Notes: generated by a model not told the origin, from the sequence alone. Counted from the first letter of the stretch, positions 42,138 through 52,377 are shown. The stretch: DNA of 64,000 nucleotides from Pantoea trifolii (GCF_024506435.1 NZ_JANIET010000001.1:2418001-2482000), one strand, 5' to 3'. Numbers and translations are program-made.

Positions 42138-42416
42138 TCAGTGCTTGGTGGAGTCATCCGCCGCGACGTTTTTAGCCCTAAAGCTCATCACGTTCTCTTC
42201 AGATTTCTCAGCGTTGTTGGCTGTGCTGCTGCTCTTCACCAAATCTAAAGCCAGTCGGGCGACTCGCACATCTTCCGCCGTGTCACCGGCATGAATCATC
42301 TTCTCTAATTGCGCGAGCAGCGTGGTGCGCGAGACCGGTGCATCCTGATTAAATAATTCAAGCACGGCATCACCAATCGCAATGTCGCATAGCTGTTTAT
42401 CATTACTGTTTTTCAT
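42138..42416 (-). CDS. Small protein of the YmgA/YcgZ connector type
   Basis: 92 aa. The core IAIGDAVLELFNQDAPVSRT, followed by LLAQLEKMIHAGDTAEDVRV and ARLALDLV, fits the small helical connector proteins near ymgABC in E. coli, which modulate Rcs signalling and biofilm. The C-terminal 30 residues are disordered. It stands alone, convergent with csbD. Assignment is by pattern only. Confidence 0.5.
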   Translation of the reverse strand: MKNSNDKQLCDIAIGDAVLELFNQDAPVSRTTLLAQLEKMIHAGDTAEDVRVARLALDLVKSSSTANNAEKSEENVMSFRAKNVAADDSTKH

Positions 42417-42500
42417 GGGCTCTCTGTAACCGTCTAAACCAATCCTGGCCGGAGGATCCTGACGTGGCTGAGCATACCCATTGAGAAAAAAACGTCAAAT

Positions 42501-42537
42501 ATAAAAAAATGTCGATGCAATCGAAAATGCATCGACA
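42501..42537 (-). terminator. Intrinsic terminator of the reductase gene
   Basis: TGTCGATGCA (42510-42519) and TGCATCGACA (42528-42537) make a perfect 10-bp stem, followed on the minus strand by a T-run (complement of 42503-42509). Confidence 0.85.
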
Positions 42538-42551
42538 TGAAGCGCCAGGCA

Positions 42552-43121
<570 letters not shown>

Positions 43122-43127
43122 TCAGCT

Positions 43128-43164
43128 AGGGTTTATTAGTTGTATTCATCAATCCATAAACCCT
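43128..43164. terminator. Inverted repeat between hydrolase and reductase genes
   Basis: AGGGTTTAT (43128-43136) pairs with ATAAACCCT (43156-43164) over a 19-nt loop, just downstream of the hydrolase stop. No long T-run follows, so termination is only likely. Confidence 0.45.
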
Positions 43165-43173
43165 GCCGTTGAG

Positions 43174-43992
43174 CTATTGCAGATGCTTCTGCTGCAAAAA
43201 ATGGCTGACCTGATCGGCGATCTGTACGTTATTCAGGTCGGAGAACGGGAAATGGGTGTTGCCTTTAATGCCGATTTCCGGCAGGTGAATTACCTGCACA
43301 TCGCCACCGTGTTTATTCACCACATCTCGCCACTGGCGCGCCATCGCCAGCCTTACGCGCCAGCTGTCCTGCGAATGGGTAAACAGAATAGCGGGACCGC
43401 TTTTATCGACCACGGCGGAGAGCGCATCCGAAATCACATTGACGTCAAACGACCCGGTATTGGGCGTCATCTGGCGGAAGTATTGGTTCAGCGCCTCTTT
43501 GTCCTGTGAGAACTGCACGCCTTTGAAGAAGTTGGGCCACACGCCGAGACGGAACTGATTGAACCACAGCTGCTCATCCGGTTTCGGCGTTAGCGTGCTC
43601 TCCACCGTACTGCGACCGGCGCTACCGCGACGCGGCTGATCAACCAGATAGGTGGCAAATCCGCGCCGCAGAAAGAGGTTCTGGAAGCCTTCGCGGCCAT
43701 CCGGCGTGCTTTCCCAGGTGCGGGAAAACTGCCCGGCGCCGTGCAGCATCACGATGGGATATTTATGCGCATGCGGTGGAATTTGATAAAACACCGCCGC
43801 GTGATCGCCATGATAAGTCTGGCCTGCGGCATCCAGCGGCTTTTTGGCATCGAACTGCCCTGGCGCGGTTATCACCGTGCCGCCCGCCGCAAAACTACCT
43901 TGTTCCTGAATCACTAAAGGTTCCGCCTGTGCGGCGGCGATAAAGCTGGTCGCCAGCAGACAGATGCTCCAGATTTTAAGCGTATTTTTCAA
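43174..43992 (-). pseudogene. Secreted alpha/beta hydrolase with internal deletion
   Basis: 272 aa with a signal peptide (LKIWSICLLATSFIAAAQA). The early part is intact: YPIVMLHGAGQFSRTWESTP (oxyanion loop), GRRG-type loop here RRGSAGRS, and GPAILFTHSQ with the nucleophile Ser. Relatives continue THSQGGG and then some 60 residues before a DSWRVRLAMARQW helix; here THSQ is joined directly to DSWRVRLAMARQ. The late His (GNTHFPFSDLN) is kept. The Gly-rich elbow after the Ser and a core strand are lost, so activity is doubtful. The frame is intact. TTG at 43992 follows GAGAGG. Confidence 0.65.
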
Positions 43993-44021
43993 CAATCTTT
44001 CCTCTCTAATCAACAGCTAAC

Positions 44022-44666
44022 CTAGATTGCCAGCAATGCGCATTCCGCGCGTTCCGCCGCCTCAACTTCCCCATTAGCGCGCAACACCTCCGCCAGCTGC
44101 TGCAACTGGCCGCGCGTGATCCCTACGCGCAAGCTGGCGCGCGTATGTGACAGCAGCTGCGATTCTGCGCCCGGCGTGGCGGCCAATGCGCCGACTGTCG
44201 CCAGCTCGCGGCTTTGCCAGTCAAGGTTGTCACGGGCAAAAATATCGCCAAACAGATGGGTTTGCAGGAACTGGTTGATCACCGGTGCGAAGTCGAAAAG
44301 TGGTCCTTGCACCGGCGCGCCAGAAATTTTGGTCTGGTTATCGGTGCCCAGCTGACGCAGCGCATCGCCCACCGGAACCGGCTGCACCGGCTCTTTGCCC
44401 ACTTCATCCCTGATACCGCGCTGCTTGCGCGCTTCCGTGACTTTCATCAGCGCGCTCAGGGCGTTGAGACTGCGCGGAAAACCGGTGTAGGCATACAGCT
44501 GCACGAGGATCTCTTTGGCTTCGTTTACCGTCAATCCGGCGTCCAGCCCCTGATTAAGTGCGCCATCCAGTTTTTCCATATTGCTGGTTGCCATAAACGC
44601 CGCCATCAGCGGAATGGCTTGTTGACGTGCCGAGAGCGTCTCGGGCTGCATTGTTGATGTATTCAT
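44022..44666 (-). CDS. Carboxymuconolactone decarboxylase-family protein
   Basis: 214 aa made of two CMD-like helical repeats. The first has LTVNEAKEILVQLYAYTGFP and RSLNALSAL; the second has NLDWQSRELATVGALAATPG. Both lack the CxxC of AhpD-type peroxidases, so a decarboxylase-like or unknown role is more likely. It lies 29 bp ahead of the alpha/beta hydrolase gene, a pair found together in many proteobacteria, and 18 bp after the Bcr-type efflux gene. Confidence 0.8.
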   Translation of the reverse strand: MNTSTMQPETLSARQQAIPLMAAFMATSNMEKLDGALNQGLDAGLTVNEAKEILVQLYAYTGFPRSLNALSALMKVTEARKQRGIRDEVGKEPVQPVPVGDALRQLGTDNQTKISGAPVQGPLFDFAPVINQFLQTHLFGDIFARDNLDWQSRELATVGALAATPGAESQLLSHTRASLRVGITRGQLQQLAEVLRANGEVEAAERAECALLAI

Positions 44667-44684
44667 ATGAAGGTTTTCCTCGTT

Positions 44685-45896
44685 TCAGTGGTGCGACTTT
44701 GCCGTGGCGGCGGTGATCGCCATGACCGCACTCGCCACGGTAAACAGCGCGATAATCCAGCCCATGGTCCACGGCGTGCCGTCGCTTAACAGCGCCAGCA
44801 GCAACGATGAGATGATGCCGCTGCCGTATTGCAGCGAGCCAATCAGCGCCGAGGCGGAACCCGCCATATTCGGCACCGCATCCATCGCTGCCGCAGTTGA
44901 AGTGGCGGCGATGATGCCGTTCATCGAGAAGAATACGAACACCGAGAGAATGATCATCACGATGCCGCCGAACTGCAGTTTGCTGCAGAGCGCGAGGATC
45001 AGCGCCGCCACGGTGGCGGTTAACACCGCACACTTCAGCAGCGACTCAAGCGGATAGCGATGCACTAAACGTCGGTTGACCATGCTCACCGCCATCAAAC
45101 CCACCACGTTGACCGCAAACAGCCAGCCATAGTGCTGCGCATCAATGCCGAAGTAAGAGATGTAGACAAAAGGCGAGCCGGTAATAAAGGCATAGGCCGC
45201 AACGTAATAGCACGCCACGCACAGGGTAAACCTCATGAAATGGCGATTTTTCAGCAGTGCGAAATAGTTGCGAAACGCGCCTGGCAGCGAGGCTTTCACC
45301 CGTTTCTCCGGCGGCAAGGTTTCCGGCAACCAGCAGATCAACATCAGCATCACGCCGCCGATAGCCGCTAAAAGCCAGAAGATGGCATGCCAGGATGTCA
45401 CGCGGATCATCTGCCCGCCCAACAGCGGCCCGGCAATTGGCGCAATCGCCATAATTACCATCAGCGTCGAGAGCATCTGCGCAGCACGCGAGCGAGCAAA
45501 CAGATCGCGAATCATGGCGCGCGCCAGCATCGGTCCGGTACAAGCGCCTAAAGCCTGGAACACACGCCAGAACACGATGTGGGTGATGTCAGTGGAGAGC
45601 GCACAACCCACTGAGCCGATGACAAACAGTGTCAGGCCAATAAACAGCGGCGTTTTACGGCCGAAGTGATCGCTCAACGGCCCCCAAATCAGCTGGGCAA
45701 TACAGAAGCCAATGAGAAATCCGGTGATGGTGAGTTCCGCATCGCCGTGCAACTCGCGCGCCATGATCGGCATGGCGGGCAGATAGATATCCGTGGATAG
45801 CGAGGTGATCGCCATCAACGCACTCAGAATGAGAATAAACGGCAAACCGCGCGACTTGACGGTGAAGGATTGCGTACGCGTTGAGGCGTGACCCAT
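44685..45896 (-). CDS. Bcr/CflA-type MFS drug efflux pump
   Basis: 403 aa with twelve helices. DHA1 features: STDIYLPAMPIMARELHGDA after helix 1, IWGPLSDHFGRKTPLFIGLT between helices 2 and 3, and the helix-4/5 arginine and GP motif (ARAMIRDLFARSRAAQMLST, then PIAGPLLGGQ). This is the typical Bcr/CflA pattern of a proton-driven exporter. It heads the unit of CMD and hydrolase genes and is divergent from a GlxA-type regulator. Confidence 0.88.
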   Translation of the reverse strand: MGHASTRTQSFTVKSRGLPFILILSALMAITSLSTDIYLPAMPIMARELHGDAELTITGFLIGFCIAQLIWGPLSDHFGRKTPLFIGLTLFVIGSVGCALSTDITHIVFWRVFQALGACTGPMLARAMIRDLFARSRAAQMLSTLMVIMAIAPIAGPLLGGQMIRVTSWHAIFWLLAAIGGVMLMLICWLPETLPPEKRVKASLPGAFRNYFALLKNRHFMRFTLCVACYYVAAYAFITGSPFVYISYFGIDAQHYGWLFAVNVVGLMAVSMVNRRLVHRYPLESLLKCAVLTATVAALILALCSKLQFGGIVMIILSVFVFFSMNGIIAATSTAAAMDAVPNMAGSASALIGSLQYGSGIISSLLLALLSDGTPWTMGWIIALFTVASAVMAITAATAKSHH

Positions 45897-46090
45897 GTTG
45901 AATTCCAGAGAGATCGAATTCCTCCATGTTAGCGGATGGTATTGTGAAGATAATGGCCTGAAATAGTATTGGGTCTATGAGGTTGATTCATTAATACGAG
46001 GTCGTCATAAATGGTGATCGGTTGTACATGGCGTTAATCCCTGCCTTATGAGACACTTGGCCTATTCCGTAAAAAAATCCATTTCACGCC

Positions 46091-47071
46091 ATGAAAACCT
46101 TTCTGATTATTGTGCCCGACGGCGGCATGCTGTTTGAAGCGGCGGGTATCGCCGACATCCTGATGCGCGCCAATCAGCACCTTCCGGTTGGCGTTGACCA
46201 GCAACGCTATCGCGTCAGCCTCGCCACCACTCAATCGCATCAGGTGATCCACGGCCAATCCGGCCTCAATCTATTAGCCGACCTCAAACTGGCCGATCTC
46301 GATCCGCGCAGTGCGTGGGACACCATCATGATCACCGGACGCGGCGACAGCGCGGAAGAAGGCAATATGGTGGTCGATTTCATTAAGCTGGCGGCTCCGC
46401 AGGCGCGCCGCGTAGTGTCGGTGTGTGGCGGCGCGATGCTACTGGCGGAATCCGGCTTGCTGGCGGGTCGCCGCGCCACCACGCACTGGCGCTTGCTCGA
46501 TACCTTGCAGTCGCGCTATCCCGAGATTCAGGTGGAAGGCGGCCCGCTGTTTATTCAGGACGGACCGATCTGGACCTCCGGCGGCGTCAGCTCGGGCTTT
46601 GATCTGACATTGGCGCTGGTGGAGGAGGATTTCGGCTTTAGCGTGGCGCGTGATATCGCGCAGGATATGGTGATGTATCTGCGTCGTCCCGGCGGACAGA
46701 TGCAGTTCAGCCGTTTTCATCTGCAAACGCCGAGCGGCATTGGCCCGATCGCTGAACTGCAGCGCTGGATCCGCGCCAACCTCGCCGACGACCTGTCGGT
46801 GGAGAAGCTGGCGGAGCGCGTCGCCATGAGCCCGCGCAACTTTACCCGCGTGTTCACCCGTGAAACCGGCGCACCGCCCGCGCGCTATGTGGCCGAAGCG
46901 CGCCTCGCCGCCGCGCGTGAACAGCTGGAACAAAGCAACGACACGCTGGATCGCATCGCGCAACATACCGGCTTCGGCAGCAGCATCAATTTACGACGCA
47001 GCTTTGAGCGCCAGTTGCATCTCACGCCGGGCGAATATCGCCAACGCTTTCACTGCAGAAAATTGGCGTAA
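46091..47071 (+). CDS. GlxA-type regulator (DJ-1/PfpI + AraC)
   Basis: 326 aa. The N-terminal 200 residues are a DJ-1/PfpI-like amidotransferase domain with SVCGGAMLLAESGLL and the downstream THWR. The C-terminus has two AraC helix-turn-helix motifs: LSVEKLAERVAMSPRNFTRV, and LDRIAQHTGFGSSINLRRSF. It is divergent from the Bcr-type pump, separated by 194 bp, and may regulate it. Confidence 0.9.
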   Translation: MKTFLIIVPDGGMLFEAAGIADILMRANQHLPVGVDQQRYRVSLATTQSHQVIHGQSGLNLLADLKLADLDPRSAWDTIMITGRGDSAEEGNMVVDFIKLAAPQARRVVSVCGGAMLLAESGLLAGRRATTHWRLLDTLQSRYPEIQVEGGPLFIQDGPIWTSGGVSSGFDLTLALVEEDFGFSVARDIAQDMVMYLRRPGGQMQFSRFHLQTPSGIGPIAELQRWIRANLADDLSVEKLAERVAMSPRNFTRVFTRETGAPPARYVAEARLAAAREQLEQSNDTLDRIAQHTGFGSSINLRRSFERQLHLTPGEYRQRFHCRKLA

Positions 47072-47149
47072 AGTGATCCTTTTTTGGCGTTTACGCCATC
47101 ACACCATCGGCTTAGAGTGACTCCAGCATCCTCGGAAAAGGAGTCAATC

Positions 47150-48160
47150 ATGACTAAGATCGGCATCAACGGCTTTGGCCGTATCGGACGTAACGTTTTT
47201 CGCGCAGCGCTGGGCAGCGATGATATTGAAATCGTCGCCATCAACGACCTCACCGACAGTAAAACCCTCGCGCATCTGTTGAAACACGATTCCCTGCTCG
47301 GCAGACTGCCGGCAGAAGTGGAAGCAGGCGAAGGCGAATTGCGCATTGATGGCAAAGCAGTGCGCGTGTTCAGCGAGCGCGATCCGGCGAATATTCGCTG
47401 GCGCGATGTCGGCGTGGATATCGTGATTGAAGCCACCGGCTTCTTCACCGAACGCGACAAAGCCGTTGTGCACATCACCAGCGGCGGTGCTAAGCGCGTG
47501 ATTATCTCCGCGCCGGGCAAGAACGATGACCTGACGATTGTGCTGGGCGTGAACGATCAGCGTTACGATCCGCAGCAGCACTTTGTAGTGAGTAACGGCA
47601 GCTGCACCACTAACGGCTTAGCGCCTGCGGCGGCGGTGCTGCATCAAGCGTTTGGCATCGAGCACGGTTTAATGAATACCACGCATGCTTATACTAACAG
47701 CCAGGTGCTACACGACCAGCCAGAGAAAGATCTGCGCGGTGCGCGAGCGGCGGCGCTGTCGATTGTGCCTTATTCAAGCGGTGCGGCGAAGGCGCTCGGT
47801 CGGGTGATTCCGGAGCTGGACGGTCGATTGACTGGCTATTCCCTGCGCGTGCCGGTGCCGGTGGTTTCGATTGTTGATTTGACCGTGACGCTGAAACGCG
47901 ATGTGACAGCAGAAGAGGTGAACGACGCCTTTAAAGCGGCGGCGGCAGAAGGTCCGCTGAAGGGGATTCTCGGATACAGCGATGAGCCGCTGGTATCGAG
48001 CGATTATCAGGGCGATGCCCGTTCATCGATTATCGATGGGCTTTCTACGCTGGTGATTGGCGGCAATCTGGTGAAGATCCTTGCCTGGTATGATAACGAA
48101 TGGGGCTTCTCGAATCGTTTAGTGGATTTAGCGCGCTTGATGGCAAAACGCGGATTGTAA
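47150..48160 (+). CDS. Type I glyceraldehyde-3-phosphate dehydrogenase paralogue
   Basis: 336 aa. The NAD-binding start KIGINGFGRIGRNVFRA and the C-terminal WYDNEWGFSNR are standard. The active-site loop reads SNGSCTTNGLAP, with the nucleophile Cys kept but Gly in place of Ala and Cys of the usual ASCTTNCLAP, typical of secondary Gap proteins rather than main glycolytic GapA. It oxidises glyceraldehyde-3-P (or erythrose-4-P) with NAD(P). The start at 47150 is preferred: GGAG precedes it. Confidence 0.85.
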   Translation: MTKIGINGFGRIGRNVFRAALGSDDIEIVAINDLTDSKTLAHLLKHDSLLGRLPAEVEAGEGELRIDGKAVRVFSERDPANIRWRDVGVDIVIEATGFFTERDKAVVHITSGGAKRVIISAPGKNDDLTIVLGVNDQRYDPQQHFVVSNGSCTTNGLAPAAAVLHQAFGIEHGLMNTTHAYTNSQVLHDQPEKDLRGARAAALSIVPYSSGAAKALGRVIPELDGRLTGYSLRVPVPVVSIVDLTVTLKRDVTAEEVNDAFKAAAAEGPLKGILGYSDEPLVSSDYQGDARSSIIDGLSTLVIGGNLVKILAWYDNEWGFSNRLVDLARLMAKRGL

Positions 48161-48164
48161 GCCA

Positions 48165-48186
48165 GGGTCGCCATTTATGGCGACCC
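48165..48186. terminator. Hairpin between convergent gap and phoA
   Basis: GGGTCGCC (48165-48172) and GGCGACCC (48179-48186) form an 8-bp perfect stem around ATTTAT. A short T-run on the plus side. Confidence 0.65.
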
Positions 48187-48203
48187 TTCCAACAATAACG
48201 CCG

Positions 48204-49610
48204 TTACTTCAACCCCATCGCATTCTTCAGGGTAAAGAACAGATCGGTCTGATCGGTCAAGCCCACCACGTTTGCCGCATGCGGGCCATACGCCGCAATA
48301 CGCACCTGCGAACCGGTGTGCTCTTGCGAATCCTCTTCTGAATTGCCGTAGCTGATGGTCATCACCGCACCATCTTTGGTGTTCACCGCCTGCGTCAGGC
48401 CCGGTGCTTTGGTGCCGTTTTCCACGATCTGGCTGCTGTGCGCGTGATCGGCGGTCACCACCACCAGCGTGTCGCCGTGCTCGCGCGCAAATGCCAGCGC
48501 CTGCTGCACCGCTTCATCCAGATCGACGGTTTCACCAATCTGACCGCATGGATTAGCCGCATGATCCTGCTTATCAATCGACGCGCCTTCTACCTGCAGG
48601 AAGAAGCCTTTCTCATTAGTGCTCAACAGATCGATAGCTTTTTTGGTCATCTGCGCCAGCGTTGGTACCGAAGCTGGACGCTCTTTATTCACTTCGCAGG
48701 TCACTACCGGCTTATCAATGTTGCCATGATAGCTGGCTTTCGGTCCCTGCCAGCGCACCGGCATATTGCCGTCGGCGAACAGGCCAAGCACCGGTTTATT
48801 CTGATCTGCCTGCTGAATGGCGTTCATGCCATCCAGATTATCAATCCACTGATAGCCCAGCGCTTGAGCCTGTTCGCGCAGGGTTTTGCCCTGATACTCG
48901 CCGGCTTTGGCGGTTTCGCCGAAGGATTTCGCGCCGCCGCCTAACGTAACGTCCGCACGGGTTTTCAGCATCTGCTCGGTAATCGATCCTTTACCGCCCT
49001 GCTCCAGCGCATTGGTTGGGCACAGCTCGCTGGTTTTCTCCGGGCCGTAGCATTTGCGCGAGGTAACGTGGGCGATCAGGGCCGCTGGCGTGGCGTCCTG
49101 CAGCTCAGCAGTGGAGACGTTGCCGGTGGCTTTACCGGCGGCTTTCGCCAGCTCAAGAATCGTTACCTGATCTTTGCCGTTCACGTCGACGCCTATCGCG
49201 CCGTTATAGGATTTGGTGCCGGTGGCCCACGCGGTGGCTGAGGCGGCGGAATCCGTCACGTAATTTGGCTTATGGGTTTTCTTGTCTAATGAATAGTGCG
49301 TGTATTGACCGGTAAGCGGCAACGCATCAAGACCGGGGAAGAAACCGCCTGCACCACGCGCCTGATTACGCGCGGCGGTGATTTCCGAATCTCCCATGCC
49401 GTCACCAATCAGCAGAATCACGTTTTTCGCGGTGCTATTGCTTAGTGAAGCTTTCAGCGCTTCGGTCTGGTCGCCGGTGAGACGACGCGCGCCGCCGTGT
49501 TCGGTGACATCACCGTTAGCGGCGCGGGAATATTGCGCATCTTCTGCCACTGCTGATGTCGCGATCAGCGAAGCCAGCAGCGTAACCGTAAAGAGAGGTA
49601 TCTGTTTCAT
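48204..49610 (-). CDS. phoA: Alkaline phosphatase
   Basis: 468 aa. Signal peptide ([20 protein letters not shown]) for export to the periplasm. The active site is intact: metal Asp in [19 protein letters not shown], nucleophile Ser in [14 protein letters not shown], and late metal ligands DQDHAANP-like [19 protein letters not shown] and the His in [10 protein letters not shown]. Four cysteines support two disulfides. It releases phosphate from organic monoesters at phosphate starvation; a good Pho box lies upstream. Confidence 0.96.
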   Translation of the reverse strand: MKQIPLFTVTLLASLIATSAVAEDAQYSRAANGDVTEHGGARRLTGDQTEALKASLSNSTAKNVILLIGDGMGDSEITAARNQARGAGGFFPGLDALPLTGQYTHYSLDKKTHKPNYVTDSAASATAWATGTKSYNGAIGVDVNGKDQVTILELAKAAGKATGNVSTAELQDATPAALIAHVTSRKCYGPEKTSELCPTNALEQGGKGSITEQMLKTRADVTLGGGAKSFGETAKAGEYQGKTLREQAQALGYQWIDNLDGMNAIQQADQNKPVLGLFADGNMPVRWQGPKASYHGNIDKPVVTCEVNKERPASVPTLAQMTKKAIDLLSTNEKGFFLQVEGASIDKQDHAANPCGQIGETVDLDEAVQQALAFAREHGDTLVVVTADHAHSSQIVENGTKAPGLTQAVNTKDGAVMTISYGNSEEDSQEHTGSQVRIAAYGPHAANVVGLTDQTDLFFTLKNAMGLK

Positions 49611-49672
49611 TTATAAGCATCCTTATCCATAGATATAACCAAATGTTTCCGCGGACAAGTCTGCGACAGTGC

Positions 49673-49713
49673 GGTGACATTTTTGTGACAGAAAGGGAAT
49701 GATTTGATGACAG
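49673..49713 (-). promoter_or_regulatory. Pho box of phoA
   Basis: On the minus strand, CTGTCACAAAAATGTCACC (complement of 49673-49691) has two 7-bp PhoB repeats, and a further CTGTCATC half-site lies 11 bp upstream (about 49706-49713). The distance to the phoA start (60 bp or more) fits. Confidence 0.8.
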
Positions 49714-49787
49714 AATCACCATGATGAGCAGGCTAACGGCAATACGCTCAGAGCTTAAGCGAATAGAAAAAAAGGAGAAAATAGCAC

Positions 49788-49816
49788 TTGACCCTTTTCA
49801 GCGATCTCCCTATAGT
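49788..49816 (+). promoter_or_regulatory. Sigma-70 promoter of tRNA-Ser
   Basis: TTGACC (49788-49793) and TATAGT (49811-49816) with a 17-bp spacer. A GC-rich discriminator follows, as in stringently controlled tRNA promoters. Confidence 0.85.
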
Positions 49817-49854
49817 AGCGCCCCGTTGACCCAGCGCGGTTGACAAAAAAATGT

Positions 49855-49942
49855 GGTGAGGTGTCCGAGTGGCTGAAGGAGCACGCCTGGAAAGTGTGTA
49901 TACGGCAACGTATCGGGGGTTCGAATCCCCCTCTCACCGCCA
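49855..49942 (+). tRNA. tRNA-Ser (anticodon GGA)
   Basis: 88 nt including an encoded CCA. The acceptor GGTGAGG pairs with CCTCTCACC-type 3' sequence, the anticodon loop CTGGAAA reads GGA, a long variable arm is present as in class II tRNAs, and the T-loop GGTTCGAATCC is canonical. The T6SS cluster starts just beyond it. Confidence 0.97.
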
Positions 49943-49955
49943 TATTTTGAAAGAG

Positions 49956-49985
49956 AGTCTGAACTAACGTTCAGACTTTTTTTTT
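49956..49985 (+). terminator. Intrinsic terminator of tRNA-Ser
   Basis: AGTCTGAAC (49956-49964) and GTTCAGACT (49969-49977) form a 9-bp stem with a 4-nt loop, followed by a run of nine T. Confidence 0.93.
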
Positions 49986-50020
49986 GCCTGTTTTCTGTAG
50001 ACCGCAGATTTTGCTTAATC

Positions 50021-51364
50021 CTATTCTCTTGCTGATGTGACTAACTCTTGATACCTGGCGATAAGCTGCTTCAAGTGCGTTTCCGCTTGTGCTAATTGAT
50101 GGGGTGGAACGTCACCATCTGATTGCTGCAACACCCGCAACTCCTCTTCCAGTGGCACCGTCCCGTTGAACGCCTGCGTCATATCATAGACTGCCGTTTT
50201 CAGTTCGCTCACCGTCAGATACTTTCCGCGCTTCTCGTCCAGTCCGTTCAGGCGCTGTGACAACATGTTGAGCTGCTCCATGCCCTGTTGCCATCCCTGC
50301 ATCTTCTCAGCAGGCAGCGCTGCCGCTTTAAGTTGCTTGTGCCAGCGTGCACTCAACGTTTTAACCGCATCCGAATCAGGCAACAACAGATTGGCCTGCG
50401 TCACCAGTGCATTACCGTGCTGCAGATTCCAGTCCGGCGATACGCCCAGCAGCCAGCTCAGTTGCTGCTGCGTTTGCTCCAGCCATGCACCGTCGTTCAG
50501 CCATTCAGGTGGATTAGCCTGTAGTTCGGCAATCCTTTCCGGTGTAAGCGGCGCAGGAATTGGCGATATAGAAGTCAGCAATGCCTGCTGCAACGGTGAT
50601 TCCTGCTCAGTATTTTGCTTAACGAAATAGTAAGCGGCGAAGATCAGCGACACACTCAGCAGCGTTGCGCCCACACCACTGATAAATGTCCGATGGCGCA
50701 GCCGCCTCACATCCGGTAGAGGCGCACCGGGAGCCGGCACATACACCCAACTGCTGGCTTCTGCATCCGCCAGCGCCAGCACGGGCTTCTCAAACGAAAC
50801 CACTTCAGGCAGCGCTGAAACGGCGTCAGACGTTGAGATATCGCAGCGCTCCAGCATCACCACTGCATTGCGAATGCGGTCCAGTAGCGGATCAATCTGG
50901 CTAAGCTGACGCAGTTCAAGACGTTGCAGGTGATCGCCAGCTTCGCTAAGCAAACGCGCCGCCTGGCTGAGAGCCGTTGAGTCAGATTCGGTTATCGTTT
51001 GAGTACGCAGGAACTGCTGCAACCGACGGCTCAATCCAGACAACAGTTCCATACGTGAATGCGTCGGCAGCGGCCATAGCGTCGACCATTCACGGGTGAC
51101 CAATGCTACCAGCACCGCTAGGCCTTCGGCCATCCCTGCCGTTCCTGCCACGTGAGAGCGAGAAAGTGTATACCAAACTGCACTTTGCAATTCGACGCCG
51201 TTTTGTTCGAACAGCGTCAGACTGAGCGCAGAGACGTGCGGCCAATCCACATCCGGACGCGCCGGATGCGTGAGTTTCTGCATTTCCTGACGCAGCGCGG
51301 CATATTCCGCTAACGCACGCGGATCGCCACCGGTTTTGACATAGCGAGGTTGAGATGAAGTCAT
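50021..51364 (-). CDS. vasL: T6SS VasL/TagA-like membrane protein (ImpA_N + VasJ)
   Basis: 447 aa. The N-terminal ImpA_N domain is visible (SRSHVAGTAGMAEGLAVLVA, then WSTLWPLPTHSRMELLSGLS). One membrane helix follows near residue 230 (LLSVSLIFAAYYFV), and a C-terminal helical VasJ-type domain. Long TssA-like proteins with a membrane helix (TagA/VasL) sit at the far membrane and stop sheath extension. It is the last gene of the T6SS run. Confidence 0.85.
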   Translation of the reverse strand: MTSSQPRYVKTGGDPRALAEYAALRQEMQKLTHPARPDVDWPHVSALSLTLFEQNGVELQSAVWYTLSRSHVAGTAGMAEGLAVLVALVTREWSTLWPLPTHSRMELLSGLSRRLQQFLRTQTITESDSTALSQAARLLSEAGDHLQRLELRQLSQIDPLLDRIRNAVVMLERCDISTSDAVSALPEVVSFEKPVLALADAEASSWVYVPAPGAPLPDVRRLRHRTFISGVGATLLSVSLIFAAYYFVKQNTEQESPLQQALLTSISPIPAPLTPERIAELQANPPEWLNDGAWLEQTQQQLSWLLGVSPDWNLQHGNALVTQANLLLPDSDAVKTLSARWHKQLKAAALPAEKMQGWQQGMEQLNMLSQRLNGLDEKRGKYLTVSELKTAVYDMTQAFNGTVPLEEELRVLQQSDGDVPPHQLAQAETHLKQLIARYQELVTSARE

Positions 51365-51400
51365 TGCTGTGTTCCAAAAAGCCCTAATCAGGCTAAAAAG

Positions 51401-51841
51401 TTAAACAGATGCCCTGGCATCAAGGTATTGCTGTTGCTTCATGTGGCGGATCATCACGCGCCCTTCCGGCATAAATTCGGTGCCGAAGCGCACCAATCCG
51501 CCCTCTTTGAGTTCGGCATCAATGGCATACCGCAGCTCGCCGGGCATGCTCTGTTCCAGTAACACCACATCAATGCGCTTCAGGCGTGGCTCATATTTCA
51601 GCAGCACGCCGGAAAGTGTGTGCATCAACTGGTGTGCGGTGCCGGGCATGCCCTGCAGGATACGCGTCATATCGGGCAGGCCGTAATCCGGCAAATGTGC
51701 CAAAGCCCCGGCACGGCTGTTGAGAATGCGCTGCATATTGTCCAGCACAGATAAAATGACCTGATTCTCTTCACTGACGGCGTCGAGTTCGAGGTCACCT
51801 TCAAAGTTGCCATATAGAATGTCATAGAGTGAAGGCGTCAT
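51401..51841 (-). CDS. tssE: T6SS baseplate subunit TssE
   Basis: 146 aa, gp25-like. The sequence starts with PSLYDILYGNFEGD and has the NSRAGALAHLPDYGLPDM motif with the conserved YGLPD, followed by YEPRLKRIDV. TssE joins TssF and TssG in the baseplate wedge. Its start is 2 bp from the tssJ stop. Confidence 0.95.
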   Translation of the reverse strand: MTPSLYDILYGNFEGDLELDAVSEENQVILSVLDNMQRILNSRAGALAHLPDYGLPDMTRILQGMPGTAHQLMHTLSGVLLKYEPRLKRIDVVLLEQSMPGELRYAIDAELKEGGLVRFGTEFMPEGRVMIRHMKQQQYLDARASV

Positions 51842-51843
51842 GA

Positions 51844-52377
51844 TTACTCCTTCTTCACGGCCAGCAAGGTCAACGTTCCGTCGCCCAGCTCAATAATGCG
51901 CGCCTTGTCGGGATCGAGGTCGTCGCGCGTCATCACCAGTCGCCATTTTTCATTCTGCTGGTCCGGCGACAGGAACATGCCCGCAATCGCCACAAACTGG
52001 GCGCTCTCTTCCATCGGCACATCGATACTCACTGACTCGCCGGGACGCACGCTCACCGATTTCTCCGCCACTAAATCGGCCTTAAGCGCCTGGCTGTCGG
52101 CAGCGAGCAGAGACGGATAATCGGAGGTATCAAACGCCTTACGGTCTTTAATTTGCCAGACGCGCACCACGGTGGTCAGTGCCGCGCCCTGCGCGTTGCT
52201 GTTAACACCTTCGCGTGCGACAAAGTCGAGATGCAGCGTTTTAATCTGCTTATAGAAAATGGCTTTGGTCATCGAAACAGTGCCGTCCGTCACTTTCTGC
52301 GTCAGCCCGCAGCCGCTGACGGCCAGCGCGAATATTATGGGGAGCAGGGTTTTACCAGCGGTAATCGCCTTCTTCAT
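51844..52377 (-). CDS. tssJ: T6SS outer-membrane lipoprotein TssJ
   Basis: 177 aa. A lipoprotein signal with lipobox AVSGC is followed by a transthyretin-like domain containing the L1-2 loop (FDTSDYPSLLAADSQAL). TssJ anchors the TssJLM complex to the outer membrane by binding TssM. The start MKKAITAG (52377) overlaps the tssG stop by 26 bp. Confidence 0.93.
   Translation of the reverse strand: MKKAITAGKTLLPIIFALAVSGCGLTQKVTDGTVSMTKAIFYKQIKTLHLDFVAREGVNSNAQGAALTTVVRVWQIKDRKAFDTSDYPSLLAADSQALKADLVAEKSVSVRPGESVSIDVPMEESAQFVAIAGMFLSPDQQNEKWRLVMTRDDLDPDKARIIELGDGTLTLLAVKKE

Noticed and set aside
49855-49942. tRNA-Ser as attachment site of the integrase at 11.7 kb
   Set aside because: It is 37 kb away across ordinary metabolic genes, and no repeat of its 3' end was recognised near the integrase.
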